Shown: positions 55,248 to 63,953 of the stretch, piece by piece | Numbering within the stretch: the first letter of the stretch is position 1 | Layout of the letters: the number at the start of each line of letters is the position of its first letter | Assembly: GCF_014650775.1 (NCBI RefSeq) | Contig: NZ_BMVP01000014.1 | Span: 1 to 64,000 of the forward strand | Direction of reading: 5' to 3' | Length of the DNA: 64,000 nucleotides | Origin: Streptomyces cirratus | Lineage (GTDB): Bacteria > Actinomycetota > Actinomycetes > Streptomycetales > Streptomycetaceae | Translations under genes and position numbers: made by a program | Notes under the pieces: model-generated | What the model was told of the DNA's origin: nothing | The model's input: the letters and a program-made list of their open reading frames with translations, nothing else | The model's database searches: none

Positions 55248-57587
55248 TCAGCTCGTTCCGGCCAGCCTGACCAGAAGCGGAGCCGCCCGTTCACCTCGGA
55301 CGGAGGTCAGCGACAGCACCGCGTGTCCCGGCGGCACGGCGTGCGCGAGCTCCGACGCCGACCACCGCTCCCGCTCCACCTGGCGCACCGTCACCGCGTC
55401 CGTGGTGACGGACTTGCCGGTGATCAGCTTGCGGAAGGCGTGCACGGCCCGGGTCAGCGGCTGGTCCGCGAAGACCGTCCGGTGGGTCACGTCCCGCGTC
55501 TCGACCCACTCGGTGCCCCACGCCTCGGCGAACCGCTTGCCGTCCCAGGTGGTCACGCCCGAGAAGGCCATCCGGCAGCCGACCGCTCCGAGCAGCGGTG
55601 TCCGCAGCGCCTCCGGTACGTCATCCAGCGTGCGCAGCGCCAGCAGCACCCCGGCGTTGGCCGAGCGCAGCCGCTGGATGCCGCGCACGGTCTCGGGGGT
55701 CAGGGTGTGGGAGGCGTCGTCGAAGGCGAGGAAGGCGAAGAGCGAACGGTCGCCGCGGGCGGCGGCGGAGGCGGTGAACTGGGCCAGCAGCAGCCGGGCC
55801 AGGATCCGGGAGGCCTCTGCGTGCGCCCGTTCGGGCAGGTCGACGCGCACGCGCAGCGGGTGTTCCAGCGAGCGCAGGGAGAACGGCCGGCCCTGGCCGG
55901 TGGTGTCGAAGAAGCCGGCGAAGGCGGGCCGGTCGAGCAGCGCCACCCGGTCGGCGAGCACCGGTCCGGGGTCGCCGTGGGTGCCGTACTGGCGGGCGCG
56001 GGCGTCGAGCTCGCGGAGCATCAGGTGCCGGCCGCCGTCCTCCAGGGCGGTGCGCAGCGCGTCGAGCGCGGCGGGCACCTGGTCGAGGAGCTCGCGCAGC
56101 TCGGGCACGCCGGGGAAGCGGCCGTACGCGGCGTGGAAGGGGCCCAGCAACTGGGCGAGGGCGGTCGCGGCCCGGCGCACCTCCGTCCCGGGGACGTCCC
56201 CGGCGAAGGCCTCGGCGAGCAGGGAGGCGGCCTCGTCGGGGTCGGTGGTGCCGCCGTAGAGGTCGAGGTCGTAGACGGAGTCGGGGTCTCCGACGCGGAC
56301 CACGACGTCGTAGGCGGTGTCGGGTCCCAGCGGGGTGCCGGCCGAGGCCACGACGATCACGGCGGCCTGTCCGGCCAGCGCCTGGAGGGCGAGCGTCTCC
56401 ACGACGGGCCGGACCAGCCGCCGGGTCTTGCCCGAGCCGGAGGGGCCTACGGCGAGCAGGGAGGTGCCGAGCACGTCGGGGTCGAGCGCGAGGCCGGTCC
56501 CGCGGCGGGCCCAGGGGTTGCGTTCGCCGTCCTCGACGGTGCCGAGCAGCACCTGCCGGGCCAGCAGGTCGTGCCGCGCGGCCCGCGCCGGCAGGTCCCG
56601 CGCGCCGGACGGGTGCACGCACGCCGCCGCCCCCTTGTCCCGCACGGCCTGCGCGAAGGCCCCGGCCCGCCCCGGATCGGCCCGCACGCTCTCCCACGCC
56701 CGCCGGATCCGCGCGTAGTCCACATCGTTCATCCACCCGGCCCCGATCTCGCCGGCCAACCGGTCGGCGACCTCCGGGAGCCCGGCCGCGCGCAGCTCGT
56801 TCCAGGCGACGGGGTCTTCGGCAACGGGTACGGGGGCGGGGGCCGTCGGCCCGCGCCCCGCCCCGTCGGTCCGCCGGGCCAGCCGGACGAAGAACACCAC
56901 GACGGGCAGCCCGGTCACCACGTAGACGAGGTAGGCGACGAGAGTCTGCGTGCCCGCGCTCATGTCCTCGTAGGGCAGGTGGTCACCGACGAGACCGAGC
57001 ACCGTCAGCGTCTTCGTCCAGATCAGCAGCAGCACGAACAGCGCCCCGGCCGTCGCGCCCGCCACCCGCGCCACCGGGCCGCGCGCGACGACGAGCCGGT
57101 CGAAGGCGAGCCTCCAGGAGCCCAGGCGGCTGAACCACACCACGAGCACCCCCGTGATCAGCAGCGCGTACGCCTGGAGGGCGGCGACGCCCCGGCCGTC
57201 GACCGGGTCGTCGCCGAGCCTCCACCAGCTCTGCGGGGTGAGCGCCTTCACGGGCACGTCGACCTTCGGGATGTACCCGTTCGTCAGCAGGGACCAGACG
57301 AGCACGCAGGCCAGGAAGGAGATCACCGCGCCACTCAGCAGCGCCCGGTCCTGGGCGGGTTCCGCCTCGGCCCTCGCGGGCGGCCGGTGTCCGAACCGCC
57401 AGGTGCCCGGCTCCGCCTTCGGACGCGGGACGCGCAGCCACTCGGCGAACGCGGGACCGGCGCCCGGCGCGTACCCGGGCTTCGGCGGCGCGGCCGGGGG
57501 AACGCCGGGCATGGGCGGCGGGCCGGCGGGCCGCGGCACGCGCCCGCCCCCCACCCGCTGCTCCTGGTACGCGCCGTCGGTGTCCAT
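55248..57587 (-). CDS. VirD4/TraD-like membrane ATPase (orphan)
   Basis: A 779-residue membrane ATPase. After a Pro/Gly-rich N-terminus come hydrophobic segments at about 85-105, 137-155, 175-200 and 215-235, then a soluble P-loop domain with Walker A GPSGSGKTRRLVRP (about residue 398) and Walker B LFAFLAFDDASH (about 612). The layout (N-terminal membrane anchor, then ATPase with a long all-helical insert) is that of type IV coupling proteins. No relaxase, VirB or integrase genes are nearby. AGGG lies before the ATG. The function is unknown. Confidence 0.78.
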   Translation of the reverse strand: MDTDGAYQEQRVGGGRVPRPAGPPPMPGVPPAAPPKPGYAPGAGPAFAEWLRVPRPKAEPGTWRFGHRPPARAEAEPAQDRALLSGAVISFLACVLVWSLLTNGYIPKVDVPVKALTPQSWWRLGDDPVDGRGVAALQAYALLITGVLVVWFSRLGSWRLAFDRLVVARGPVARVAGATAGALFVLLLIWTKTLTVLGLVGDHLPYEDMSAGTQTLVAYLVYVVTGLPVVVFFVRLARRTDGAGRGPTAPAPVPVAEDPVAWNELRAAGLPEVADRLAGEIGAGWMNDVDYARIRRAWESVRADPGRAGAFAQAVRDKGAAACVHPSGARDLPARAARHDLLARQVLLGTVEDGERNPWARRGTGLALDPDVLGTSLLAVGPSGSGKTRRLVRPVVETLALQALAGQAAVIVVASAGTPLGPDTAYDVVVRVGDPDSVYDLDLYGGTTDPDEAASLLAEAFAGDVPGTEVRRAATALAQLLGPFHAAYGRFPGVPELRELLDQVPAALDALRTALEDGGRHLMLRELDARARQYGTHGDPGPVLADRVALLDRPAFAGFFDTTGQGRPFSLRSLEHPLRVRVDLPERAHAEASRILARLLLAQFTASAAARGDRSLFAFLAFDDASHTLTPETVRGIQRLRSANAGVLLALRTLDDVPEALRTPLLGAVGCRMAFSGVTTWDGKRFAEAWGTEWVETRDVTHRTVFADQPLTRAVHAFRKLITGKSVTTDAVTVRQVERERWSASELAHAVPPGHAVLSLTSVRGERAAPLLVRLAGTS

Positions 57588-57674
57588 GAACCCTGCCCCC
57601 TGCCCGTGCCTGCGCTGCGTCGCTCAATGTAGTTGCCCGGCGGCGGCCGCGGGGGGCTACCGGTGCAGCGGAAT

Positions 57675-57710
57675 CGTGTCCTTCCTATGTCCGTCACGGA
57701 CAAGGACACG
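57675..57710. promoter_or_regulatory. inverted repeat upstream of gabT
   Basis: Outer arms CGTGTCCTT / AAGGACACG and inner arms GTCCGT / ACGGAC form an interrupted palindrome, 135-100 bases before the gabT ATG. The right half CGGACAAGGACAC (57697-57709) recurs as a direct repeat at 57765-57777 (CGGACAAAGACAC). Candidate operator. Confidence 0.55.
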
Positions 57711-57734
57711 CGGGGACCACTCCCGAACGGAGCA

Positions 57735-57763
57735 TGACCTCGCCCCTCCCCCGGGCCTAGCCT
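57735..57763 (+). promoter_or_regulatory. putative gabT promoter
   Basis: TGACCT (57735-57740), 17 bases, TAGCCT (57758-57763) resemble a sigma-70 type promoter. The palindrome lies just upstream and the repeat element at 57765 just downstream, a layout suited to regulation. Both hexamers are imperfect. Confidence 0.4.
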
Positions 57764-57811
57764 GCGGACAAAGACACAAGTGCGTCCGAAAACACCCCCC
57801 AGGAGCCCCCT

Positions 57812-59146
57812 ATGACCGCTGTCCCGCAGGAGCGCCGCATCGTCACCGCGATCCCCGGCCCCAAGTCGCAGGAGCTGCAGGCCCGCCGCCTCGAGACGGT
57901 GGCCGGCGGCGTGGGCTCCGTGCTTCCCGTCTTCACCGCCCGCGCGGGCGGCGGCATCATCGAGGACGTCGACGGCAACCGCCTGATCGACTTCGGTTCC
58001 GGCATCGCCGTGACCTCCGTCGGCGCCTCCGCCGAGGCCGTCGTGCGCCGCGCCTCCGCGCAGCTCGCCGACTTCACCCACACCTGCTTCATGGTCACCC
58101 CCTACGAGGGCTACGTCGAGGTGTGCGAGGCGCTCGCCGAGCTGACCCCGGGCGACCACGCCAAGAAGTCGGCCCTGTTCAACTCGGGCGCCGAGGCCGT
58201 CGAGAACGCCGTCAAGATCGCCCGTGCGTACACCAAGCGCCAGGCCGTCGTCGTCTTCGACCACGGCTACCACGGCCGTACGAACCTGACGATGGCGCTG
58301 ACCTCCAAGAACATGCCGTACAAGAACGGCTTCGGCCCGTTCGCCCCCGAGGTCTACCGCGTCCCGGTCGCCTACGGCTACCGCTGGCCCACCGGCGCCG
58401 AGAACTGCGGCCCCGAGGCCGCCGCCCAGGCGATCGACCAGATCACCAAGCAGATCGGCGCCGACAACGTCGCCGCGATCATCATCGAGCCGGTCCTCGG
58501 CGAGGGCGGCTTCATCGAGCCGGCCAAGGGCTTCCTGCCGGCCATCGTGAAGTTCGCCAACGACAACGGCATCGTCTTCGTCGCGGACGAGATCCAGTCC
58601 GGCTTCTGCCGCACCGGTCAGTGGTTCGCGTGTGAGGACGAGGGCATCGTCCCCGACCTGATCACCACCGCCAAGGGCATCGCGGGCGGTCTGCCGCTCG
58701 CCGCCGTGACCGGCCGCGCCGAGATCATGGACGCCGCGCACGCGGGCGGCCTGGGCGGCACCTACGGCGGCAACCCGGTGGCGTGCGCCGGCGCGCTCGG
58801 CTCCATCGAGACCATGAAGGAGCTCGACCTCAACGCCGCGGCGAAGAAGATCGAGACCGTCATGAAGGCCCGTCTGACGGCCATGCAGGAGAAGTACGAG
58901 ATCATCGGCGACATCCGCGGCCGCGGCGCCATGATCGCCATCGAGCTGGTCAAGGACCCCGCGTCCAAGACCCCCTTCCCGGAGGCGGCCGGCGCCCTCG
59001 CCAAGGCCTGCCACGCCGAGGGCCTGCTCGTCCTCACCTGCGGCACCTACGGCAACGTGCTCCGCTTCCTGCCGCCGATCGTCATCGGCGAGGACCTCCT
59101 GAACGAGGGCCTGGACATCATCGAGGCGGCCTTCGCGGGCATCTGA
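57812..59146 (+). CDS. gabT: 4-aminobutyrate aminotransferase
   Basis: A 444-residue class III PLP aminotransferase converting GABA and 2-oxoglutarate to succinic semialdehyde and glutamate. PLP features in order: NSGAEAVENAVKIAR (phosphate), YHGRTNLT, IIEPVLGEGGF, VADEIQSGFCRTG and the Schiff-base lysine in TTAKGIAGGLPL. AGGAG lies seven bases before the ATG. Its promoter region carries an interrupted palindrome and a repeated CGGACAARGACAC element. Pairing with the aldehyde dehydrogenase gives a complete GABA shunt. Confidence 0.95.
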   Translation: MTAVPQERRIVTAIPGPKSQELQARRLETVAGGVGSVLPVFTARAGGGIIEDVDGNRLIDFGSGIAVTSVGASAEAVVRRASAQLADFTHTCFMVTPYEGYVEVCEALAELTPGDHAKKSALFNSGAEAVENAVKIARAYTKRQAVVVFDHGYHGRTNLTMALTSKNMPYKNGFGPFAPEVYRVPVAYGYRWPTGAENCGPEAAAQAIDQITKQIGADNVAAIIIEPVLGEGGFIEPAKGFLPAIVKFANDNGIVFVADEIQSGFCRTGQWFACEDEGIVPDLITTAKGIAGGLPLAAVTGRAEIMDAAHAGGLGGTYGGNPVACAGALGSIETMKELDLNAAAKKIETVMKARLTAMQEKYEIIGDIRGRGAMIAIELVKDPASKTPFPEAAGALAKACHAEGLLVLTCGTYGNVLRFLPPIVIGEDLLNEGLDIIEAAFAGI

Positions 59147-59279
59147 GCGAACGTCCGAACACAGGGACCCACCGGTACCGCCGGTAACGGGCGGGCGCTG
59201 TGAAGAAGATGTGGGGGGCCGATGGCAGGAGCGCGTTCCTGCTGTCGGTCCCCTTTTCGCTGCCGTACGGTTTCTGCAG

Positions 59280-60041
59280 ATGAGTGAGACACCCCGCTCC
59301 CGGGAGACCGGGGGCGACACCAGTACCGGGCTTCCCCAGCGCCGCACTGGGCTTGCGTTCGCGCACACTCCTCACCGATCGGACGGCCGTACGCCCCAAA
59401 CCCCCCGGGGCGCACGGCAACCCGATCCGGGCGGCCGTCCCGGAACCACCCCCCCTGTTCCGGGACGGCCGGCCATCTTCCGAGCCGCCCTCTGCGCGCT
59501 GCTCTTCGCCCTGACGACCTGGCAGGTCCTGGTCTCGGGCCCGCTGCTGGCCCCGGACGCCCGGCTGAGCCGCGCGCTGGTCCGTGCGGTCCCCGATCCG
59601 GTCACCGAACGCCTCGCCGACCTCGGCAACGTCCCCGTCGCCCTGCCCGTGCTGCTCCTCGCCCTCTGCTACGCCCTGTGGCGCGGGGACCGCCGGGGCG
59701 CAGCGGCCGCGGCGCTGGCCATGGCCGTGGTGCCGGCTCTGATCGTCCCGCTCAAGGAGTGGACGGCCCGCCCGGGCCCGCTGGAGCCGTGGGCCGCCGG
59801 CTATTACCCCTCGGGGCACACGGCGACGGCCTTGGTGGCGTACGCGGGGGCGGCCCTGCTCGTACGCCCGTACACCCGCGGCCCCTGGCCCACGGTGCTC
59901 GCCGCCCTCCTCACGGGGCTGACGGCGGCGGGGCTGATCCTGCGGGGCTTCCACTGGCCCCTGGACGTCCTGGCGAGCCTGCTGCTGTGTGCGCCGCTGC
60001 TGATCGGGGTGCGGTGGGCCGTGGGCCGCTCTCGCGCCTGA
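59280..60041 (+). CDS. PAP2 family phosphatase
   Basis: A 253-residue membrane phosphatase of the PAP2/lipid phosphate type. The three motifs are KEWTARPGP, YYPSGHTAT and LRGFHWPLDVLA (Lys/Arg, His and His/Asp active site). About five hydrophobic helices are seen from residue 85; the first 80 residues are polar and Pro/Arg-rich. ATG 59280 has a poor ribosome-binding site. The substrate, for example undecaprenyl or phosphatidate phosphates, is not determined. Confidence 0.88.
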   Translation: MSETPRSRETGGDTSTGLPQRRTGLAFAHTPHRSDGRTPQTPRGARQPDPGGRPGTTPPVPGRPAIFRAALCALLFALTTWQVLVSGPLLAPDARLSRALVRAVPDPVTERLADLGNVPVALPVLLLALCYALWRGDRRGAAAAALAMAVVPALIVPLKEWTARPGPLEPWAAGYYPSGHTATALVAYAGAALLVRPYTRGPWPTVLAALLTGLTAAGLILRGFHWPLDVLASLLLCAPLLIGVRWAVGRSRA

Positions 60042-60108
60042 CCCCGCCGGCCGGTCCCGCGCCTGACCCCGCCGGTCGGTCCCGCGCCTGACCCCGCCGG
60101 CCGGCTCA
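60034..60108. repeat. 25-bp tandem repeat, three copies, at a convergent junction
   Basis: GCGCCTGACCCCGCCGG followed by CCGGTCCC recurs at 60034-60058, 60059-60083 and 60084-60108. The first copy contains the PAP2 stop; the third contains the stop of the opposite-strand gene. The 25-base period shifts frame, so expansion would not extend either protein. Confidence 0.9.
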
Positions 60109-60591
60109 GGGCGTGTCCGCGCCCGTCGCCGCCCGGGCCGCCGCCTCGTGCAGGGCGAGTTCCAGCACCGCCGGGTCGGTGAGGGTGCCCCGGCCGTCCG
60201 GGGCCACGAGCCATCGCACGCCGCCCGTCGCCCGGCCCGGGTACGGGACCACGATCCAGCTTCCGCGTCCTGCTCCCCGTACCCCCGTACCGACCCAGCG
60301 GGAGGCGGTGCCGGGGGGCACGAAGAAGCCGAGCCGGGTCATCGCCGTGCGGCCCCGCCGGACGGCGGGGAAGTCGCCGAGCACCGGACCGGGCCGCTCC
60401 ACGAGCAGTGCCAGTACGTCGAGGGCGGGCAGGCCCAGGGCGCCGGGGGTGATCAGTACGTCCCAGCGCCGCCCGGCGGGCAGGAGGGTGACCCCGAGGG
60501 GGTTGCGCTCCCATGCCCACCGGCAGGCGTCCGGGTCCGGCGCCGCCGATACCAGCCATTCCACTGCCGTCTTGTCCCCCGGGAACGTCAT
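60106..60591 (-). CDS. small protein resembling prim-pol N-terminal domain
   Basis: A 161-residue protein. Segments such as RRWDVLITPGALGLPALDVL, GPVLGDF, RLGFFVPPGTA and GSWIVVPYPGR resemble the short Streptomyces proteins annotated as bifunctional DNA primase/polymerase N-terminal-like. The catalytic acidic residues of true prim-pols are not evident. GGAGG lies eight bases before the ATG. Function is doubtful; it may be a binding-only remnant of the fold. Confidence 0.7.
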   Translation of the reverse strand: MTFPGDKTAVEWLVSAAPDPDACRWAWERNPLGVTLLPAGRRWDVLITPGALGLPALDVLALLVERPGPVLGDFPAVRRGRTAMTRLGFFVPPGTASRWVGTGVRGAGRGSWIVVPYPGRATGGVRWLVAPDGRGTLTDPAVLELALHEAAARAATGADTP

Positions 60592-60608
60592 CGCCCGGCC
60601 TCCGTTCG

Positions 60609-60652
60609 CTCCAGCTCGGCGGAGGCTCCTCGAACGAGGCCTCCGGCTGGAG
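60609..60652 (-). terminator. hairpin ending the pot operon
   Basis: CTCCAGC...GGAGGC and GCCTCC...GCTGGAG form a two-part stem around an 11-base loop, about 125 bases past the flavoprotein stop. Confidence 0.6.
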
Positions 60653-60777
60653 AGAGCGGGGCCGGGCGCGGCTATGACGCGGGTTCTGCGACACCGTGGT
60701 GGTGAACCGGGTCACCCGCGCGGTGACGTTCCGCGCGGGGCGCGCGCCCGGCGGCCGGCACCCGGTCGCTCGGCCGT

Positions 60778-62196
60778 TCAGCTGTCGAAGCCCAGACCGA
60801 AGCGGTCGAGCACCTTGAGCCAGAGGTTGCGGCGCCCGCCCCGGGCGTCGGCGCGGGCCAGCGACCACTTGGTGAGGGCGATGCCGGTCCAGGCGAAGGG
60901 CTCCGGCGGGAACGGCATCGGCTTGGACTTCACCATCTCCAGCTCGGTCCGCTCGGTGCGCGCGCCGTCCAGCAGGTCCAGCATCACGTCCGCGCCGAAG
61001 CGGGTGGCGCCCACGCCGAGTCCGGTGAACCCGGCCGCGTAGGCCACCTTGCCGGAGTGCGCGGTACCGAAGAAGGCGGAGAACCGGGAGCAGGTGTCGA
61101 TCGCCCCGCCCCAGGCGTGGCTGAACTTGATGCCCTCCAGCTGCGGGAAGGCGGTGAAGAAGTGCTGTGCGAGCTTGAGGTACGTCTCGGGGCGGTGGTC
61201 GTACTCGGAGTCCAGCTTGCCCTTGTAGGGGTAGATGGCGTCGTACCCGCCCCACAGGATGCGGTTCTCCGGGGTGATGCGGAAGTAGTGGAACTGGTTG
61301 GCGCTGTCGCCCAGTCCCTGGCGGTTGCCCCAGCCGATGGCTTTGAGCTGTTCGGGGGTGAGCGGCTCGGTCATCAGCGCGTAGTCGTAGACCGGGACGG
61401 TGAACGGCCGGATCCGCTTGACCAGGGACGGGAAGATGTTGGTGCCCAGCGCGACCCGGCGGGCGAAGATCCGCCCGTACGGGGTGCGTACGGCCATGCC
61501 GGCGCCGGAGGCGGTCAGCGACAGCCCGCGGGTGTTCTCGTAGATCCGCACGCCGAGGGCCAGGCAGGCCCGCTTGAGGCCCCAGGCGAGCTTCGCGGGG
61601 TTGAGCATGGCGACGCCGTCGGTGTCCCACAGCCCCGCGAGGAAGGTCGGGGAGTCGACCTCGGCGCGGACCTCGTCGCGCTCCAGCCAGCGCGAGCCGT
61701 CGGCGAGACCGAGCTTCCGGGCCTCTTCGTACAGTTCGCGCAGTTCCTCGACCTGGTGGGGCTCGGTCGCCACGTCGATCTCGCCGGTGCGCTCGAAGTC
61801 GCAGTCGATGCCGTAACGGGCGATGGCCGCCTCGATCTCGTCGAGGTTGCGGGCGCCCAGCTCCTCCAGCTTCGCCAGCTCGCCGGGCCAGCGGGCCAGG
61901 CCGTTGGCGAAGCCGTGGGTGAGGGAGGCGGCGCAGAAACCGCCGTTGCGCCCGGAGGCGGCCCAGCCCGCCTCCTTGCCCTCGATCAGGACGACGTCCC
62001 GGGCGGGGTCGCGCTCCTTGGCGATGAGCGCGGTCCACAGGCCGCTGTAGCCGCCGCCGATGACCAGCAGGTCGCAGGCCTCGTCGGAGGTCAGCGCCGG
62101 CTCGGCGGCGGGCTTGCCGGGGTCGTCCAGCCAGTACGAGACCGGCAGTGCTTCGGAAAGGGATTGCGCAACGCTTCGCATGGCGACTGGGGCCAT
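60778..62196 (-). CDS. FAD-dependent oxidoreductase, gamma-glutamylputrescine oxidase-like
   Basis: A 472-residue DAO/PuuB-type flavoprotein. The FAD-binding start is CDLLVIGGGYSGLWTALIA, with VVLIEGKEAGWAASGRNGG (substrate-side loop) next, and the C-terminal FTGLGVGATRFGADVMLDLL. Beside a putrescine/spermidine transporter it probably oxidises a glutamylated polyamine, giving an aldehyde for the nearby dehydrogenase (inference). ATG 62196 is used; TTG 62205 is an alternative. It begins 22 bases after potC, so it belongs to that operon. Confidence 0.9.
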   Translation of the reverse strand: MAPVAMRSVAQSLSEALPVSYWLDDPGKPAAEPALTSDEACDLLVIGGGYSGLWTALIAKERDPARDVVLIEGKEAGWAASGRNGGFCAASLTHGFANGLARWPGELAKLEELGARNLDEIEAAIARYGIDCDFERTGEIDVATEPHQVEELRELYEEARKLGLADGSRWLERDEVRAEVDSPTFLAGLWDTDGVAMLNPAKLAWGLKRACLALGVRIYENTRGLSLTASGAGMAVRTPYGRIFARRVALGTNIFPSLVKRIRPFTVPVYDYALMTEPLTPEQLKAIGWGNRQGLGDSANQFHYFRITPENRILWGGYDAIYPYKGKLDSEYDHRPETYLKLAQHFFTAFPQLEGIKFSHAWGGAIDTCSRFSAFFGTAHSGKVAYAAGFTGLGVGATRFGADVMLDLLDGARTERTELEMVKSKPMPFPPEPFAWTGIALTKWSLARADARGGRRNLWLKVLDRFGLGFDS

Positions 62197-62217
62197 GTCT
62201 TCCAACTCCCTACAGGG

Positions 62218-63024
62218 CTACTTGGGCTGTGCCTTCTTGCGGCGGTTGCCGATCGTCTGACCGGCGAGCACCACCAGCACCGCGATGACGAACATCGCCG
62301 TGCCGATGACGTTGATCTGGACGGGCGTCCCGCGCTGGGCCGATCCCCACACGAACATGGGGAAGGTGACGGTGTTGCCCGAGTTGAAGTTGGTGATGAT
62401 GAAGTCGTCGAAGGAGAGCGCGAAGGAGAGCAGCGCGCCCGCCGCGATGCCCGGGGCCGCGATCGGCAGGGTGACGCGCAGGAAGGTCTGCGCCGGTCCG
62501 GCGTAGAGGTCGCGGGCTGCTTCCTCCAGTCGCGGGTCCATGGACAGGACGCGCGCCTTGACCGCGGCGACGACGAAGCTGAGGCAGAACATGATGTGGG
62601 CGATCAGGATCGTCCAGAAGCCCAGCTGGATGCCCATGTTGAGGAAGAGGGCCAGCAGCGAGGCGGCCATCACGATCTCGGGCATGGCCATCGGCAGGAA
62701 GATCAGCGAGTTGACCGTGCCGCGCCCCCGGAAGCGGTAGCGCACCATCGCGAAGGCGATCGCGGTACCGAGGACGGTGGCGCCGATGGTGGCCCACACG
62801 GCGATCTGCAGCGAGAGCGACAGGGAGCCGCACAGGTCGGCGACCCCGCAGGGGTCCTTCCAGGCGTCGAGCGAGAACTCCTGCCACGCGTAGTTGAAGC
62901 GCCCGGTGGGGTTGTTGAAGGAGAACACCGTCACGACGACGTTCGGCAGGATCAGGTAGGCGAGGGTGCCCAGACCCGCGATCACGACGAGGTTGCGGCG
63001 CAGCCACGTGATGGGGGTACGCAT
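62218..63024 (-). CDS. potC: spermidine/putrescine ABC transporter permease PotC
   Basis: A 268-residue inner-membrane permease with six hydrophobic helices and the EAA loop LEEAARDLYAGPAQTFLRVTLP (first 20 residues shown as the coupling motif, LEEAARDLYAGP). Family block: FALSFDDFIITNFNSG. The ATG shares its A with the potB stop (TGATG). It forms the channel with PotB. Confidence 0.92.
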   Translation of the reverse strand: MRTPITWLRRNLVVIAGLGTLAYLILPNVVVTVFSFNNPTGRFNYAWQEFSLDAWKDPCGVADLCGSLSLSLQIAVWATIGATVLGTAIAFAMVRYRFRGRGTVNSLIFLPMAMPEIVMAASLLALFLNMGIQLGFWTILIAHIMFCLSFVVAAVKARVLSMDPRLEEAARDLYAGPAQTFLRVTLPIAAPGIAAGALLSFALSFDDFIITNFNSGNTVTFPMFVWGSAQRGTPVQINVIGTAMFVIAVLVVLAGQTIGNRRKKAQPK

Positions 63025-63953
63025 CAGACCAGGTCCTCCGTCCCCGCTCGGCGGATGTAGATGGTGACCATGATCAGCACGATGGCCATGAGGATGAAGG
63101 ACAGCGCGGCCGCCGTCGGGTAGTCGAGGATGCGCAGGTACTGCGACTGGATGACGTTGCCGATCATCCGGGTGTCCGCCGAACCGAGCAGCTCGGCGTT
63201 GACGTAGTCGCCGCTCGCCGGGATGAAGGTCAACAGGGTTCCGGAGACCACGCCCGGCATCGAGAGCGGGAAGGTCACCTTCCGGAACACCGTGGCGGGG
63301 CGGGCGTACAGGTCGCCGGCCGCCTCGTGGAGGCGGGTGTCGATGCGCTCCAGCGAGGTGTACAGCGGAAGGATCATGAAGGGGAGGAAGTTGTACGTCA
63401 GGCCGCAGACCACCGCGAGCGGCGTGGCCAGGACCCGGTCCCCTTCGGTGACGCCGAGCCAGCTCGTGACGTCGAGGAAGCCGACCTTGCCGAGGACGGC
63501 GACGACGGGGCCGCCGTCGGCCAGGATCGTCTTCCAGGCCAGGGTGCGGATCAGGAAGCTGGTGAAGAACGGGGCGATGACCAGCACCAGCAGGAGGTTG
63601 CGCCAGCGGCCCGCCTTGAAGGCGATCAGGTAGGCGAGCGGGTACCCGAGCAGCAGGCACAGCACGGTCGCGGTGCCGGCGTACAGGAGCGAGCGCAGGA
63701 ACTGCGGGACGTACTCGGTGAGGGCGTCCCAGTAGGTCTGGAAGTGCCAGGTGACCTTGAAGCCCTCTTCGAGGGAGCCGGTCTGCACCGAGGTCGAGGC
63801 CTGGTAGACCATCGGCAGGACGAAGAACACCAGCAGCCACAGGATGCCGGGCAGCAGCAGCCAGTACGGGACCAGTCGCTTGCGCACCGACGGCTTGTGG
63901 ACCGGGGGTTCGGTGGGGGCGGCCGCCTCGGGCGGCGCGGCGACGGCCGTCAC
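63024..63953 (-). CDS. potB: spermidine/putrescine ABC transporter permease PotB
   Basis: A 309-residue permease. A Pro/Ala-rich cytoplasmic start precedes six helices; the EAA loop is LHEAAGDLYARPATVFRKV and FIPASGDYVNAELLGS is the family block. The GTG at 63953 overlaps the stop of the gene upstream (GTGA), so the transporter is translated as one unit with an ATPase gene outside the window. Confidence 0.92.
   Translation of the reverse strand: MTAVAAPPEAAAPTEPPVHKPSVRKRLVPYWLLLPGILWLLVFFVLPMVYQASTSVQTGSLEEGFKVTWHFQTYWDALTEYVPQFLRSLLYAGTATVLCLLLGYPLAYLIAFKAGRWRNLLLVLVIAPFFTSFLIRTLAWKTILADGGPVVAVLGKVGFLDVTSWLGVTEGDRVLATPLAVVCGLTYNFLPFMILPLYTSLERIDTRLHEAAGDLYARPATVFRKVTFPLSMPGVVSGTLLTFIPASGDYVNAELLGSADTRMIGNVIQSQYLRILDYPTAAALSFILMAIVLIMVTIYIRRAGTEDLV

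Noticed and set aside
55248..57587. Integrated conjugative element around the VirD4-like ATPase
   Set aside because: No integrase, relaxase, att-like repeats or composition change were seen, and flanking genes are core metabolic genes.
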